64,000 nucleotides of DNA from an uncultured Alistipes sp. (GTDB lineage Bacteria > Bacteroidota > Bacteroidia > Bacteroidales > Rikenellaceae), in the NCBI GenBank assembly GCA_900546065.1, contig URBK01000001.1:155167-219166 (forward strand). Reading direction: 5' to 3'. The notes beneath the pieces were generated by a model. It was not told where the DNA came from and made no database searches. It saw nothing but the letters and a program-made list of their open reading frames with translations. Shown here piece by piece: positions 16,693-25,418 of the stretch (positions within the stretch are counted from its first letter, which is position 1; each line of letters starts with the position of its first letter). The translations under genes and the position numbers were made by a program.

Positions 16693-18426
16693 ATGATTAT
16701 GGCAACAACAGCAGTTCAAGCAGTAGAGAAGAACATCACATCGGTAGCATTGGCAGACATTCAGTCGAGCAGTTACAACCCACGCAAGAACTTTGACGAG
16801 ACAAGCCTTGCGGAACTTGCCGAGAGCATCCGTCAGCAGGGAGTGCTTCAGCCTATCGGTGTGCGCCCTATTGCGGACAACCGTTTCGAGATTGTCTTTG
16901 GAGAACGCAGATACCGTGCTTCCCTCATGGCTGAATTGGCGGAAATTCCGGCTACCTTCATGGAAATTTCAGACGAGACAGCCGAGGAAATGGCAATCAC
17001 CGAGAACCTGCATCGCAAGGATGTTACCCCGATTGAGGAAGCCAATGCCTACCAAAAACTCATAGACAGCGGTCGCCACGATGTCCAATCCTTGACCGTG
17101 CAGTTCGGCAAGACGGAAGCGTATATCCGTACACGACTTAAATTCGTTTCCTTGATACCCGAAATCGCCGTGCTGTTGGAACAGGACGAAATCACAATCA
17201 GCGTGGCAAGTGAAATCTGCCGTTATGGGGAAGAGATACAGCGTGAGGTGTACGACCAACATCTGAAAGAGGGGGTGCAGTACAATAGTTGGCGAGGCAT
17301 GAAAGCCTCCGAGGTGGCACAGAGCATCGAACGGCAATATACCGCAGACCTCAATCGCTATTCATTTGACAAAACCCTTTGTCTTTCATGTCCCCACAAT
17401 ACCAATAACATGATGTTATTCTGTGAGGGTAGTTGCGGAAATTGCGCCAACCGTGCTTGTCTTGTGGAAATGAACACATCGCACCTTACCGAAAAGGCTA
17501 TGCGGCTCATGGAACAGCACCCTGCCGTTCCCCTCTGCCACGAAAGCTACAATTACAATGAAGCCGTCGTCGACCGACTTACCGCTATAGGCTACGAGGT
17601 GGAAAGTCTTAAAACCTATGCAACGAAATACCCCGAATGCCCCCAAGCTCCTCAAAAAGAGGATTACGATACCACCGAGGAATACGAGGAAGCAGTAAAT
17701 GATTACGAGCAGAAATTGAACGGCTACACCGAGAAATGCGAAGCAATCCGCACCCGAAGCGAAGCAGGAGAAATCTCCCTCTATCTCCGTATTGAGAGCA
17801 ACGACATTACACTGTGCTATGTTGCAAATACCGCTACAACCGCAAACGGTACGGCAACCAAAATGCCGCTTTCACCTATCGAGAAGTTGGAAAAGCAGGA
17901 CAAACGCAACAAGGAGATTGCCCTCGAAAAGACCGTTGAAGACACCAAAAAGCGGATTTTAGAGGTCGATATGTCAGAGCGCAAATTTGGGCAGGACGAG
18001 GAGAAAATGGTGTATTTCTTCCTGCTCTCCTCACTCCGCAAAGAGCATTTCAATGAGGTGGGAATTGAAGATAAAGGCTCTTATTACTACCTTACGAGCG
18101 AGGACAAAATGCGCATCATCGAGAACCTTACCGCCAAGCAGAAAGCCGTTATCCGCAGGGATTATCTGATTGCCAATTTCAAGGACGCATTCGGTAACAA
18201 CGCCACAGCCTCCCTGTTGCTTGACTTCGCTCAAAAGCATATGCCCGAAGAACTTGCCAATATCCAAGACGGATATAATGAAGTGTACGAAAAGCGACAC
18301 CAACGCATCGAGGAAAAGAAAGCCGCTTTGCAGGAACAAGCCACGCAGGAAGCGGAACAACCCGATGAACCGCAACCCGAAGCGGAAGCACAGACCGAAC
18401 CGCAAGCGGAAGAAATAGCTGCCTGA
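16693..18426 (+). CDS. parB: ParB/Spo0J-family protein, 577 residues
   Basis: The N-terminal ParB domain has both CTP-binding boxes: GERRYRAS (70-77) and ENLHRKD (104-110), then the HTH region with LTVQFGKTEAYIRTRLKF. A cysteine cluster (CLSC...CEGSCGNC...C, about residues 230-258) could bind zinc. The long C-terminus is acidic and ends in Glu/Pro/Gln repeats. It is about twice the usual ParB length, as in plasmid-type relatives. Not adjacent to parA as an operon: it has its own long leader and terminator. Roles in DNA partition or gene regulation are both possible. A second start ATG lies two codons on. Confidence 0.85.
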   Translation: MIMATTAVQAVEKNITSVALADIQSSSYNPRKNFDETSLAELAESIRQQGVLQPIGVRPIADNRFEIVFGERRYRASLMAELAEIPATFMEISDETAEEMAITENLHRKDVTPIEEANAYQKLIDSGRHDVQSLTVQFGKTEAYIRTRLKFVSLIPEIAVLLEQDEITISVASEICRYGEEIQREVYDQHLKEGVQYNSWRGMKASEVAQSIERQYTADLNRYSFDKTLCLSCPHNTNNMMLFCEGSCGNCANRACLVEMNTSHLTEKAMRLMEQHPAVPLCHESYNYNEAVVDRLTAIGYEVESLKTYATKYPECPQAPQKEDYDTTEEYEEAVNDYEQKLNGYTEKCEAIRTRSEAGEISLYLRIESNDITLCYVANTATTANGTATKMPLSPIEKLEKQDKRNKEIALEKTVEDTKKRILEVDMSERKFGQDEEKMVYFFLLSSLRKEHFNEVGIEDKGSYYYLTSEDKMRIIENLTAKQKAVIRRDYLIANFKDAFGNNATASLLLDFAQKHMPEELANIQDGYNEVYEKRHQRIEEKKAALQEQATQEAEQPDEPQPEAEAQTEPQAEEIAA

Positions 18427-18445
18427 CAAATGTTGTTGTCATAAC

Positions 18446-18485
18446 GGATAGGGGGAGGGAGAAATCCGCCCTCTATTCATTTTTG
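18446..18485 (+). terminator. Terminator after parB
   Basis: The stem 18448-18459 (ATAGGGGGAGGG) pairs with the CCGCCCTCTAT segment ending near 18475, then TCATTTTT. Nearly the same hairpin sequence occurs inside the nested structure at 9553-9582. Confidence 0.65.
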
Positions 18486-18645
18486 TATGCTCCGGACAAA
18501 GGACCCAAGTACCTCTTCTAACTTTCTGACGAACCCGTCACCACCCGCCCTTCTTCCATTCATAGCTTCCGTTTCCTCTCTTTTTTACCATTTTCAACTT
18601 CCCTTTTATAGCGTTTCCCCGGCTTCGTCCCCTGTCAGCCCCGGT

Positions 18646-18840
18646 TTGGTTTTATCAGATGCAAAGGTCGGCCGTCGCGCTTGATCCGGCGGCTTAAAGT
18701 GAATTTCCTGCAAATTCTTCCTTTCCTCAGAAAGAGTAATTGGCAGGAAAAGCCTTCCGTATGAAGCTGTACCGACAACCGTGTACCGCATCCATAAAAT
18801 CCCAAAGCGGTTCCGACAGAAAGGAACCGAACGGAGGGAA
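18646..18840 (+). promoter_or_regulatory. Structured 5' leader of the 18871 operon (leader family, copy C)
   Basis: Same length and block order as the parB leader. The terminal hairpin is CGGTTCC (18808-18814)/GGAACCG (18823-18829), one pair longer than in copy B, followed by AACGGAGGGAA. An earlier stem TTTCCTGC/GCAGGAAA encloses the TTCCTTTCC...AAAGAG element. Base changes that keep pairing argue for a selected RNA structure. Confidence 0.55.
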
Positions 18841-18870
18841 GAAAAAAACAAATCATTAAAATTCAAGATT

Positions 18871-19146
18871 ATGGACAACATCAAGGAAAGCAAGGAGTAC
18901 CAGCTCGCCAAAGACTGGGAAAGGGCAGTGAACGATTACGGCTTCAACCCCAAACGGTTTGCAGCCGCTATCCCCGAAATGCACCCCACACTGCAGCAAA
19001 GCCTTTACAGGTTGGTAAAAGAGTGTATCGTGGTCATGGCGGACGAGACACGCAACTACGACGACCGCAACCGTGCATCGCACGAGGAAGCGAAGTGCAT
19101 CATGGAATACCTCAAGGCTCACGGGAAACACATCCCATTAAGATAA
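18871..19146 (+). CDS. Unassigned ICE protein, 91 residues
   Basis: Start ATG 18871 chosen over an upstream in-frame ATG at 18781 because the latter lies inside the conserved leader hairpin. Helical, hydrophilic protein beginning MDNIKESKEYQLAKDWERAV; no known motif. First of three small genes (18871, 19154, 19460) sharing one leader and one terminator. Function unknown. Confidence 0.6.
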   Translation: MDNIKESKEYQLAKDWERAVNDYGFNPKRFAAAIPEMHPTLQQSLYRLVKECIVVMADETRNYDDRNRASHEEAKCIMEYLKAHGKHIPLR

Positions 19147-19153
19147 CAGATGT

Positions 19154-19426
19154 ATGAAAACGAAAGAACTACAATTTGACGGCAATATCTACATCTGCCG
19201 TATCGTGAAATCCAACGAAGGTGAAGAATTACTTATCGGCTCTACCGCTCTGCTCGATGCACTTCATCCGGGCAGTTTCGAGGACGAAAACGAAGGTTTT
19301 GCAAGTAAGGAAGCCGAACAAATATATGACGAGGTTTTCTTTTTCACCGATGCGAAAACCCTCAAATTACCGGACGATGAACTCATCACGGAATTAAAAG
19401 AGGATAACCCCGAATGGTTCAACTAA
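19154..19426 (+). CDS. Unassigned acidic ICE protein, 90 residues
   Basis: Acidic soluble protein with a beta-rich start (LQFDGNIYICRIVK) and an acidic tail ending NPEWFN. It follows the 18871 gene by 7 bases. No function recognised; conserved-looking operon position is the main support. Confidence 0.6.
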   Translation: MKTKELQFDGNIYICRIVKSNEGEELLIGSTALLDALHPGSFEDENEGFASKEAEQIYDEVFFFTDAKTLKLPDDELITELKEDNPEWFN

Positions 19427-19459
19427 CATAAATCAATAATCATATTAAAAATCAAAGTT

Positions 19460-19834
19460 ATGGATAAAGAGTATGTAATGCACATCGCACAGACCATCAA
19501 AGAACAATTGGTATCACTTACACCCATGCCCATTCTTATGTCGTGGGGAATCGGCGATTTTGTCGCTACGGTATTCCGGGATTTGCCGGCATTGCGGATT
19601 AAAGTAAACGGGCGGTTGCACGCCGGAAATGTCGTTATCGCACTCAACGGCTCCGATTATTATGAGGTATATCTGCTGAAAGAGAACGGTGCGGAGTGCG
19701 TCAATGAGGAAGTATGCTTCGACGAGTTGGGCGATGTCATTGACCGAGCCGTCGAAAGCGGTACGGACAAAGAGGAATACGACAAATTCTGCGACCGGCA
19801 ACTTGCCGTACTTTTAAGCGGTACACGAGCCTGA
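19460..19834 (+). CDS. Unassigned ICE protein, 124 residues
   Basis: Soluble, acidic protein; segments LMSWGIGDFVATVF and IALNGSDYYEVYLL suggest a small alpha/beta fold. Last gene of the three-gene unit, followed 18 bases later by a strong terminator. No function recognised. Confidence 0.6.
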   Translation: MDKEYVMHIAQTIKEQLVSLTPMPILMSWGIGDFVATVFRDLPALRIKVNGRLHAGNVVIALNGSDYYEVYLLKENGAECVNEEVCFDELGDVIDRAVESGTDKEEYDKFCDRQLAVLLSGTRA

Positions 19835-19852
19835 ATAAGCGAGCGACCGAAT

Positions 19853-19884
19853 AACACCGCCCATTTTTCTACGTGGGCGGTGTT
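19853..19884 (+). terminator. Strong terminator closing the 18871-19834 operon
   Basis: AACACCGCCC (19853-19862) pairs perfectly with GGGCGGTGTT (19875-19884), followed by TTCGTG. Confidence 0.8.
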
Positions 19885-19923
19885 TTCGTGTGCGGTTGGA
19901 TGCGTCCAAGCCGCAATATCCTA

Positions 19924-20420
19924 TTATAAACTCACTTTTGAAGTCCTTGTTCCACTTTTACCGTTGTTACGGCTTGTGGGATTGTCCGGCTCCGTCATTT
20001 CCAATACCCCTGTACCAATCATCGGATTGATATAGACCTCCATAAGATTTTCCCTATCTTTCAATCCTAAATGTTGCAAAATATCAGATAGGTATTGCGG
20101 CTCAACACAGAACTCCAAGATTTGCTCTTTTCTCAAATCCTGCTTGCGAGGTTTTCTTGCGGGTTTTCTTGTCGGGTTTTCATCCCTAACTGCAAGGTCA
20201 GCACAACATAGTCCGGACGTGTTTCCTCGGCTACAGTAGGAAGCGGCCAACCCAAAGACTGCCAACCGCTCACAATCTTATCCACACCGCTACCAGCTTT
20301 CTCGGCACGCCCCAGACGCATGAACATCTGAGTGAGTAGATTGGCAGCAAAGCGAGTGCAAGACACCGGAACGCTAAAAATACCGAATAAGACCCACGCG
20401 GCACTATAATATGTTGGCAT
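19924..20420 (-). pseudogene. Broken remnant of an ATP-binding (AlbA/HATPase_c_4 type) transcriptional regulator
   Basis: Two overlapping frames carry pieces of one protein. The upstream frame (20133-20420) has the segment MFMRLGRAEKAGSGVDKI, typical of the C-terminal ATPase-like part of AAA_4/HATPase_c_4 proteins (RecG-like annotation). The downstream frame (19924-20265) continues with RKQDLRKEQILEFCVEPQYL, a winged-helix-like tail. The switch between frames falls at about 20150-20200. The N-terminal half of the gene is absent. It reads as a decayed gene left in a cargo spot between two terminators. Confidence 0.65.
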
Positions 20421-20447
20421 TCTGCCCTGTATATCCCGTATTTTTCG

Positions 20448-20455
20448 TACCTTTG
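20448..20455 (+). promoter_or_regulatory. Promoter -7 box of the YhcG-type gene
   Basis: TACCTTTG, 14 bases before the start codon, fits TAnnTTTG; no clear TTTG at -33. Confidence 0.5.
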
Positions 20456-20469
20456 CGGCACAAAAACGT

Positions 20470-21690
20470 ATGTATATGGAACAACAGGTTATCCCATCGG
20501 ATTATACACAATATGCAGAGGCAGTAGAGATAATCAAACATGCCATCGAACGCTGCCGGTATAGAAGTGCGGCTGCGGTCAACAAAGAAACTCTCTCGTT
20601 GTATTTTGGAGTGGGGAAATTCGTGTCTGAAAATTCCCGCATCGGCTGTTGGGGTACTAAAGCATTGCCTACCATATCAAAGCTCCTTCAACGGGAGTTG
20701 CCCGGTCTGCACGGCTTTTCTGAATCGGGGTTGAAACGGATGCGCTCATTCTATGAGGAATGGAGGACGTTTTTAATTCGTCCAACAGTGTTGGGCGAAT
20801 TGGAAAACCATTCGTCGGAAAAGGGTACGGCTTTAATTCATCCAACAGCGTTGGGCGAATTGGATATTGACGAGCATCTACTGCTGCAACTTATCGGGCA
20901 ACCGGTCAATACCGAATTTACCTGGGACGATTTTGTCAAGATCAGCTTTTCACATCATATTGAAATCCTGACTCGTTCAAAAGACATCGCGGAACGGTTG
21001 TTCTATATCCATTGTGCCGCTCAAAATGCGTGGTCGCTATCCTCTCTCAAAAATTACTTGAAAGAAGACATCTATTCAAATCGCGGATCTTTGCCGAGCA
21101 ACTTCCTTCAAGTGCTGCCCGAAGCCATTTATGCCGTAAAAGCGATATTGGCGTTCAAGGATGAGTATATGCTCGAAATGGTTAATCTGGAGAATGTGGG
21201 AGAACGCGAACAGGACTGGAACGAAAAGGTCATCGAAAACCAAATCGTAACCAATATCAAGCAGTTCATTCTCCGTTTTGGAAACGACTTCACTTTTATC
21301 GACAGTCAGCATCGCCTGATAGTTGCCGGAGAAGAAATGTTTGCTGACCTTGTATTCTTCAACAGAGAACTGAATGCCAGCGTAATCGTGGAGTTGAAAC
21401 GGGGCAAGTTCCGCCCGAATTATCTCGGACAGCTTAGCGGCTACCTGACGGTGTATGACATGACCGACAAGAAACCGCACGAGAACCCTTCAATCGGTAT
21501 TGTCCTATGCCAGGATGCCAACCGCAAGTTTGTCGAAATCATGGTGCGCGACTATGATAAGCCTATGGGCGTGGCGACATACCGCACAGCCCAAGAAATG
21601 CCGGAGAATCTGCGCAAGACTCTACCGGACATCGACAAATTACAAAATCTGCTATCGGAAAACGATTCCAAATCGGAAACTGTCAGATAA
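20470..21690 (+). CDS. YhcG/DUF1016-family PDDEXK nuclease
   Basis: 406 residues. The N-terminal DUF1016 domain (to about residue 180) is helical, with the typical YFGVGKFVSENSR segment; the C-terminal PDDEXK nuclease fold has its active site in ADLVFFNRELNASVIVELK (Asp ... Glu-x-Lys). These proteins are linked to recombination or restriction of foreign DNA, but their substrates are unclear. A 33-bp unit occurs twice, 60 bases apart (20772-20804 and 20832-20864), encoding LIRPTVLGEL and LIHPTALGEL between the two domains. It stands alone with its own promoter and terminator, as cargo genes do. A second ATG lies two codons downstream. Confidence 0.8.
   Translation: MYMEQQVIPSDYTQYAEAVEIIKHAIERCRYRSAAAVNKETLSLYFGVGKFVSENSRIGCWGTKALPTISKLLQRELPGLHGFSESGLKRMRSFYEEWRTFLIRPTVLGELENHSSEKGTALIHPTALGELDIDEHLLLQLIGQPVNTEFTWDDFVKISFSHHIEILTRSKDIAERLFYIHCAAQNAWSLSSLKNYLKEDIYSNRGSLPSNFLQVLPEAIYAVKAILAFKDEYMLEMVNLENVGEREQDWNEKVIENQIVTNIKQFILRFGNDFTFIDSQHRLIVAGEEMFADLVFFNRELNASVIVELKRGKFRPNYLGQLSGYLTVYDMTDKKPHENPSIGIVLCQDANRKFVEIMVRDYDKPMGVATYRTAQEMPENLRKTLPDIDKLQNLLSENDSKSETVR
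20772..20864 (+). repeat. 60-bp-period direct repeat inside the YhcG-type gene
   Basis: Units 20772-20804 and 20832-20864 match at 31 of 33 positions. Period 60 bases (20 codons), so changes in copy number would keep the frame and only alter the interdomain linker. Confidence 0.7.
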
Positions 21691-21754
21691 TTCATTTACG
21701 TCCGTAAAACCGGCTTTATGCCCACAAGATTTTGGGTAACTGAAATTGAATATA

Positions 21755-21794
21755 AAAATCCCTGCAATAATTTCGTGATTATTGCAGGGATTTT
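21755..21794. terminator. Perfect 16-bp bidirectional terminator
   Basis: Arms 21755-21770 and 21779-21794 with an 8-base loop, A-rich on one side and T-rich on the other. It serves the convergent YhcG-type gene and the leftward transfer operon, whose last stop codon is 4 bases away. Confidence 0.85.
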
Positions 21795-21797
21795 GAT

Positions 21798-23984
21798 TTA
21801 TTTCGCCCCACGCTTGTTCAGTACATCCGTTATCATGTCTTTTACATCCTGTCCGACTTGTATGAAATTTTTATACAAGATGCGTTCCCGTTCCTCCCTC
21901 GACTTAAAGGTGTAGAACTTCGGTAGCGGTACATAGGCCGCTTCCTCCGCTTTTATCTCCTTCATATCGAAATCCGTCTTGCAGAAGAACTTTGTAGTCT
22001 TGAACTCTTCCGATTCCTGAATGTTCATCGAGCCTCCTGTACCGGTTTTCGTCTTCACGAAATCCCTGGCCGTCTGTCCGCAAATCCATCCCGTCGCCAT
22101 ATCCGAAATTTTCGAGGCGGGTACAAGGCTGTCCATATTCTCATTGAGATTGATGCTCGTCTTATCCCGGTCGATGGTCACGCCCTTTTTGACCTGTACT
22201 ACCTTGCCGAAAATGTCATTCGACAACCATTCCAGTGTCTCTTTTGCGCGAGCTGAACCGCTTACCACGTTGCCCACTGTCGTGATGATTTTTTGCATTC
22301 CCACTTTTCCGTAGTCAGCCTCCAACTGCGGCAACTCCTGAAAACCCAGCGTTACGCTTACCTTGTTGCTTCTCGCCGTACCTATCAGTCGGTCTATCTT
22401 GTGGAAATACAGTGTCGGCAGCTCATCCACGATGATGCTGACCGGAATATTCTTCCCCTGCCCGGTGTTCACACGGGTAACGAGACGGTTCAATATCAGA
22501 GCGTTCAACGCTCCGATGATACTTTCCATTTCCGGATCGTTGGCTATCAGCAGATAACTGGGTGACTTGGGGTCACTAACTTTCAGGTCGAAGTCGTCCC
22601 CATCCTTGTGGAATATCCAGTAGGATTCCTTGGTGGCCAAACGGCTGGTATAGACACGCAGCGTACCAATCATACCCTCTAATTGTTCCATTGCCTTGTT
22701 CTTGAAGGCCGTCTGGAACGGGCCGAGCAACGGCGCGACCTCGTTGTCCGTCTCCAGTACCTCAAAAATAGTCTGGTAGCTCTCATTGAGAAATGAAAGG
22801 ATATGCGGCATATCCGAGTATTTTCCCAGCCAATAGGCAGGTTCCACGATGCTGCCACCCTCACGGTCACGAACGACACCCGTCGGCTTCCAGAACTTCG
22901 TCTGCGGATCTTGCCGTTTCTCCGCATATAGTTTCTTTCCGTTTGCATCGTAGGGTTCCCGCTCGTAGTTCACGAAAAAGTAGATACAGGCGGCAAGAAA
23001 GTTCACGGCAGAAGTCTGAAAGAACTGGTCACTGCCTCCGCCTCCCTCTTTCTTGCCTTTCTGCAGGGATTCCAACAGGGTTTCCGCCGTTTCGCTCGCC
23101 GCCGCAAGATTATTGATGTACTTTGCCTGAATGGGGTTCACCCGTTTGCTGTACTCCACATCCACGAAGTTGATGATGTTGAACTTGCACCCTTTGGGCA
23201 GTTTTCCGAGCTTCTGGTTTTTCTTGTAATGATAGTAAAGTTTAGTGGCAAGTGTCGGAAATTTGTAGTCATAGACCACCATCGCAAAGCCCTTGGCACT
23301 ATGTTGGCGGATGAACGGTTCTATGATGCTGAACGTCTTACCGCTGCCCGGAGTTCCGACTACCCATGTTCCTCTGAAACAGTTGCTTATCGACACCCAT
23401 CCCTTGCGAAATTTACCTTTGTAATAGTACCGCATCGGTATATTCACGCTATACTGGTTCTCAACCTTCTCTTCGCTCTGCTCGAAACTTTCATTCTCAA
23501 AGTTGAACCGGTCTTTACCCAGTCCCTCCTTGATGAACTTCGAGATGTTATCCAGTGCGATATGTACCAATATCACACCGACAAGCGTGGTCGCCATGTA
23601 GAAGATGATATTTAGTGGCAACGTGTAGAGCCTCGTTTCCATCGGATGATGGTACAACCACACGGAGAACACAATCAGGAACAGTCCGCTGATTAGCGGA
23701 TATAACACCTGTCTCCGGGCATCGAACTCCAGATGCTTCTTGTTCCTCGTACCGATACAGGTGATGCAGATAAGCAGGAACGTCGCAATCTTGCTGTACA
23801 CAAGATTACCGTCATTGTAAATCATCCACTGCTTGATGCGCCCGTGAATATCAATCAGTATGCCACCCCAGTGGTCGAGCATGGCAGGGTCGATGGCATA
23901 CTCGAAGAACTCCATCAGCACGGAGATATAGATGACCGCACGGAATATCTTGTAGAACCCTTGTAATTCTTTGCTCTCTTCCAT
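21798..23984 (-). CDS. mobC: Type IV coupling ATPase MobC/TraG-VirD4 family
   Basis: Brings the relaxase-DNA complex to the transfer channel. 728 residues: hydrophobic segments in the first 150 residues anchor it in the inner membrane; Walker A VGTPGSGKT lies near 211-219 and Walker B (VSIIVDELPTL) near 515; the DLKVSDPKSPSYLLIANDPE region and GFQELPQLEADYG motif are typical of VirD4-type ATPases. In Bacteroides elements such as CTnDOT the coupling protein is called MobC. Last gene of the transfer operon, 3 bases after the coiled-coil gene. Confidence 0.88.
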   Translation of the reverse strand: MEESKELQGFYKIFRAVIYISVLMEFFEYAIDPAMLDHWGGILIDIHGRIKQWMIYNDGNLVYSKIATFLLICITCIGTRNKKHLEFDARRQVLYPLISGLFLIVFSVWLYHHPMETRLYTLPLNIIFYMATTLVGVILVHIALDNISKFIKEGLGKDRFNFENESFEQSEEKVENQYSVNIPMRYYYKGKFRKGWVSISNCFRGTWVVGTPGSGKTFSIIEPFIRQHSAKGFAMVVYDYKFPTLATKLYYHYKKNQKLGKLPKGCKFNIINFVDVEYSKRVNPIQAKYINNLAAASETAETLLESLQKGKKEGGGGSDQFFQTSAVNFLAACIYFFVNYEREPYDANGKKLYAEKRQDPQTKFWKPTGVVRDREGGSIVEPAYWLGKYSDMPHILSFLNESYQTIFEVLETDNEVAPLLGPFQTAFKNKAMEQLEGMIGTLRVYTSRLATKESYWIFHKDGDDFDLKVSDPKSPSYLLIANDPEMESIIGALNALILNRLVTRVNTGQGKNIPVSIIVDELPTLYFHKIDRLIGTARSNKVSVTLGFQELPQLEADYGKVGMQKIITTVGNVVSGSARAKETLEWLSNDIFGKVVQVKKGVTIDRDKTSINLNENMDSLVPASKISDMATGWICGQTARDFVKTKTGTGGSMNIQESEEFKTTKFFCKTDFDMKEIKAEEAAYVPLPKFYTFKSREERERILYKNFIQVGQDVKDMITDVLNKRGAK

Positions 23985-23987
23985 GAA

Positions 23988-24734
23988 TCAATCCGTTGTT
24001 AATTCTTGTTTCCGACGATACCAACGGTCGTTGATTCGTATGACATCCATACCGAACCACACACCGTTTTCGTTCAGTTTCGTCTTTATTCTTTCAAGTG
24101 CTACCGGTCCTAAACCCCAGATTTCCATGAGATATTCCTCGTTGAGCTGAATCAGGTCGCCGACATACAATATCCCATGAGATTCGAGTTTGCTTCTGAC
24201 TATAGGCGTCATTTTCATGCTGAATATCGGCTGTGAGAGATAATGCACCTCTTCTGCCTGAATGTTGTCCAAGGCTATCTCAAGCCCTTCTTTGACTCTC
24301 TGGACAGAATTGATGTATTCTTCCTGCTGTTGGATTTTAATTTCCTGTTGCTGTATCTCATCACGCAATTCAGAAGCCTTCCTTAAAAGTTCGGCATTGC
24401 TTCGCTTCAATTCGTCATTAACATCCGTCATCGACCGGTTGTTTAACTCAAGTTCCTTGCGTTTGCCGTTCAACTCCTTGACAACTTCCTCCAATTTGGC
24501 AATCTGGCATCTCAGAGCCGAACCTTTCCCATTGTCTGCCGCCATGTTATCCAAAAGGTAGCTGAAGCGTTGAATCAGATAATCAATGTCCTTTTTATCA
24601 GACGCAACAGAATCGGCGAGCTTTTTCAGTTTTTGCCGAGGTGATTCATCTTTGATGGGATAGTATATGAGGAAAGCCCCCAATACCATCAATACTATAC
24701 AGAAAAGCATATCTATATTCATATCGTTGCACAT
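23988..24734 (-). CDS. Membrane-anchored coiled-coil protein with RNAP alpha-CTD-like helix-hairpin-helix end
   Basis: 248 residues: one N-terminal membrane segment (residues about 8-27), a long coiled coil (about 75-165, runs of Glu/Gln/Lys heptads), and a C-terminal 60-residue domain with LESHGILYVGDLIQLNEEYL and IWGLGPVALERIKTKL. That domain reads like the helix-hairpin-helix fold of the RNA polymerase alpha C-terminal domain, which binds DNA. Position between a lipoprotein and the coupling ATPase suggests a role in bringing DNA to the membrane-bound transfer machine; that is inference. Its start overlaps closely with the upstream stop. Confidence 0.6.
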   Translation of the reverse strand: MCNDMNIDMLFCIVLMVLGAFLIYYPIKDESPRQKLKKLADSVASDKKDIDYLIQRFSYLLDNMAADNGKGSALRCQIAKLEEVVKELNGKRKELELNNRSMTDVNDELKRSNAELLRKASELRDEIQQQEIKIQQQEEYINSVQRVKEGLEIALDNIQAEEVHYLSQPIFSMKMTPIVRSKLESHGILYVGDLIQLNEEYLMEIWGLGPVALERIKTKLNENGVWFGMDVIRINDRWYRRKQELTTD

Positions 24735-24735
24735 T

Positions 24736-25392
24736 TTATTTGTTCATGGTAATTATAGGCCGCAGCTTATGCGCCTGTGTCTTAGGTGTCTCCTGCATCG
24801 CGCCGCTTCCTGTCGAGTAAAGCCACGCTTTCGCCGTCTCTTGTCCGGACACTTCCGTCGATGTCCAGTACCAGCAATCGTATTCATCCAACGGCAACGG
24901 ATGACCGCCGCACCGTTCAATGACAGGATTGACGGTTTCCCGGACAGCATACAGCAACCGCATCTGTGCTACCGACGGGATATAGGCACTCTGTCCGTAC
25001 CGCCACAGGTCAAAGACCGCTTCCGCCATAGGCGAAGCCGTCTCCCTTGTGTCGTACAGCGCAAAGGTGTTCATGTTCCCGTCCAATGCCCCGATGTCGG
25101 CCGACGTCCCTTGTGCGACACCGAGGCTGTCGGCGAATGCCGCCGGAGCAATGTCCCACAGGTAAACCGCATAGCCGTTCCCTTCCGTTCCTTCACGGCG
25201 TTCGGTATCAAAGACAACCGCTATTGCCCGCTTCCCCGATTGTTCATACTGCGCATAGGACAATGCCGTGCCGTCCTCGCAGAGAATATGCCCCGGACGT
25301 ACCGCCGTATCGGGTACGTCGATATGGGCGTCACAGGCAGCGCACAATACCGCCGCCACTACCATTGCAATCCATTGAATCTTTCGTATCAT
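24736..25392 (-). CDS. Transfer-operon lipoprotein with Lcl/DUF1566-like C-terminus
   Basis: Lipoprotein signal with AAVLCAAC (Cys20). The C-terminal half has the aromatic signature DCWYWTSTEVSG...AWLYS seen in DUF1566/Lcl-type surface domains, ending LRPIITMNK. 218 residues. It follows TraO by 26 bases in the transfer operon. It does not resemble CTnDOT TraQ (DUF3872), so the tail of this operon differs from the CTnDOT plan. Possibly an exposed adhesin or stabiliser of the mating channel; not established. Confidence 0.6.
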   Translation of the reverse strand: MIRKIQWIAMVVAAVLCAACDAHIDVPDTAVRPGHILCEDGTALSYAQYEQSGKRAIAVVFDTERREGTEGNGYAVYLWDIAPAAFADSLGVAQGTSADIGALDGNMNTFALYDTRETASPMAEAVFDLWRYGQSAYIPSVAQMRLLYAVRETVNPVIERCGGHPLPLDEYDCWYWTSTEVSGQETAKAWLYSTGSGAMQETPKTQAHKLRPIITMNK

Positions 25393-25418
25393 GTCATTTC
25401 CGTTTTTTTGTTTTTCCT

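Noticed and set aside
24736..25392. Assignment as TraQ
   Set aside because: Position fits, but the sequence resembles a DUF1566/Lcl-type lipoprotein and not DUF3872.
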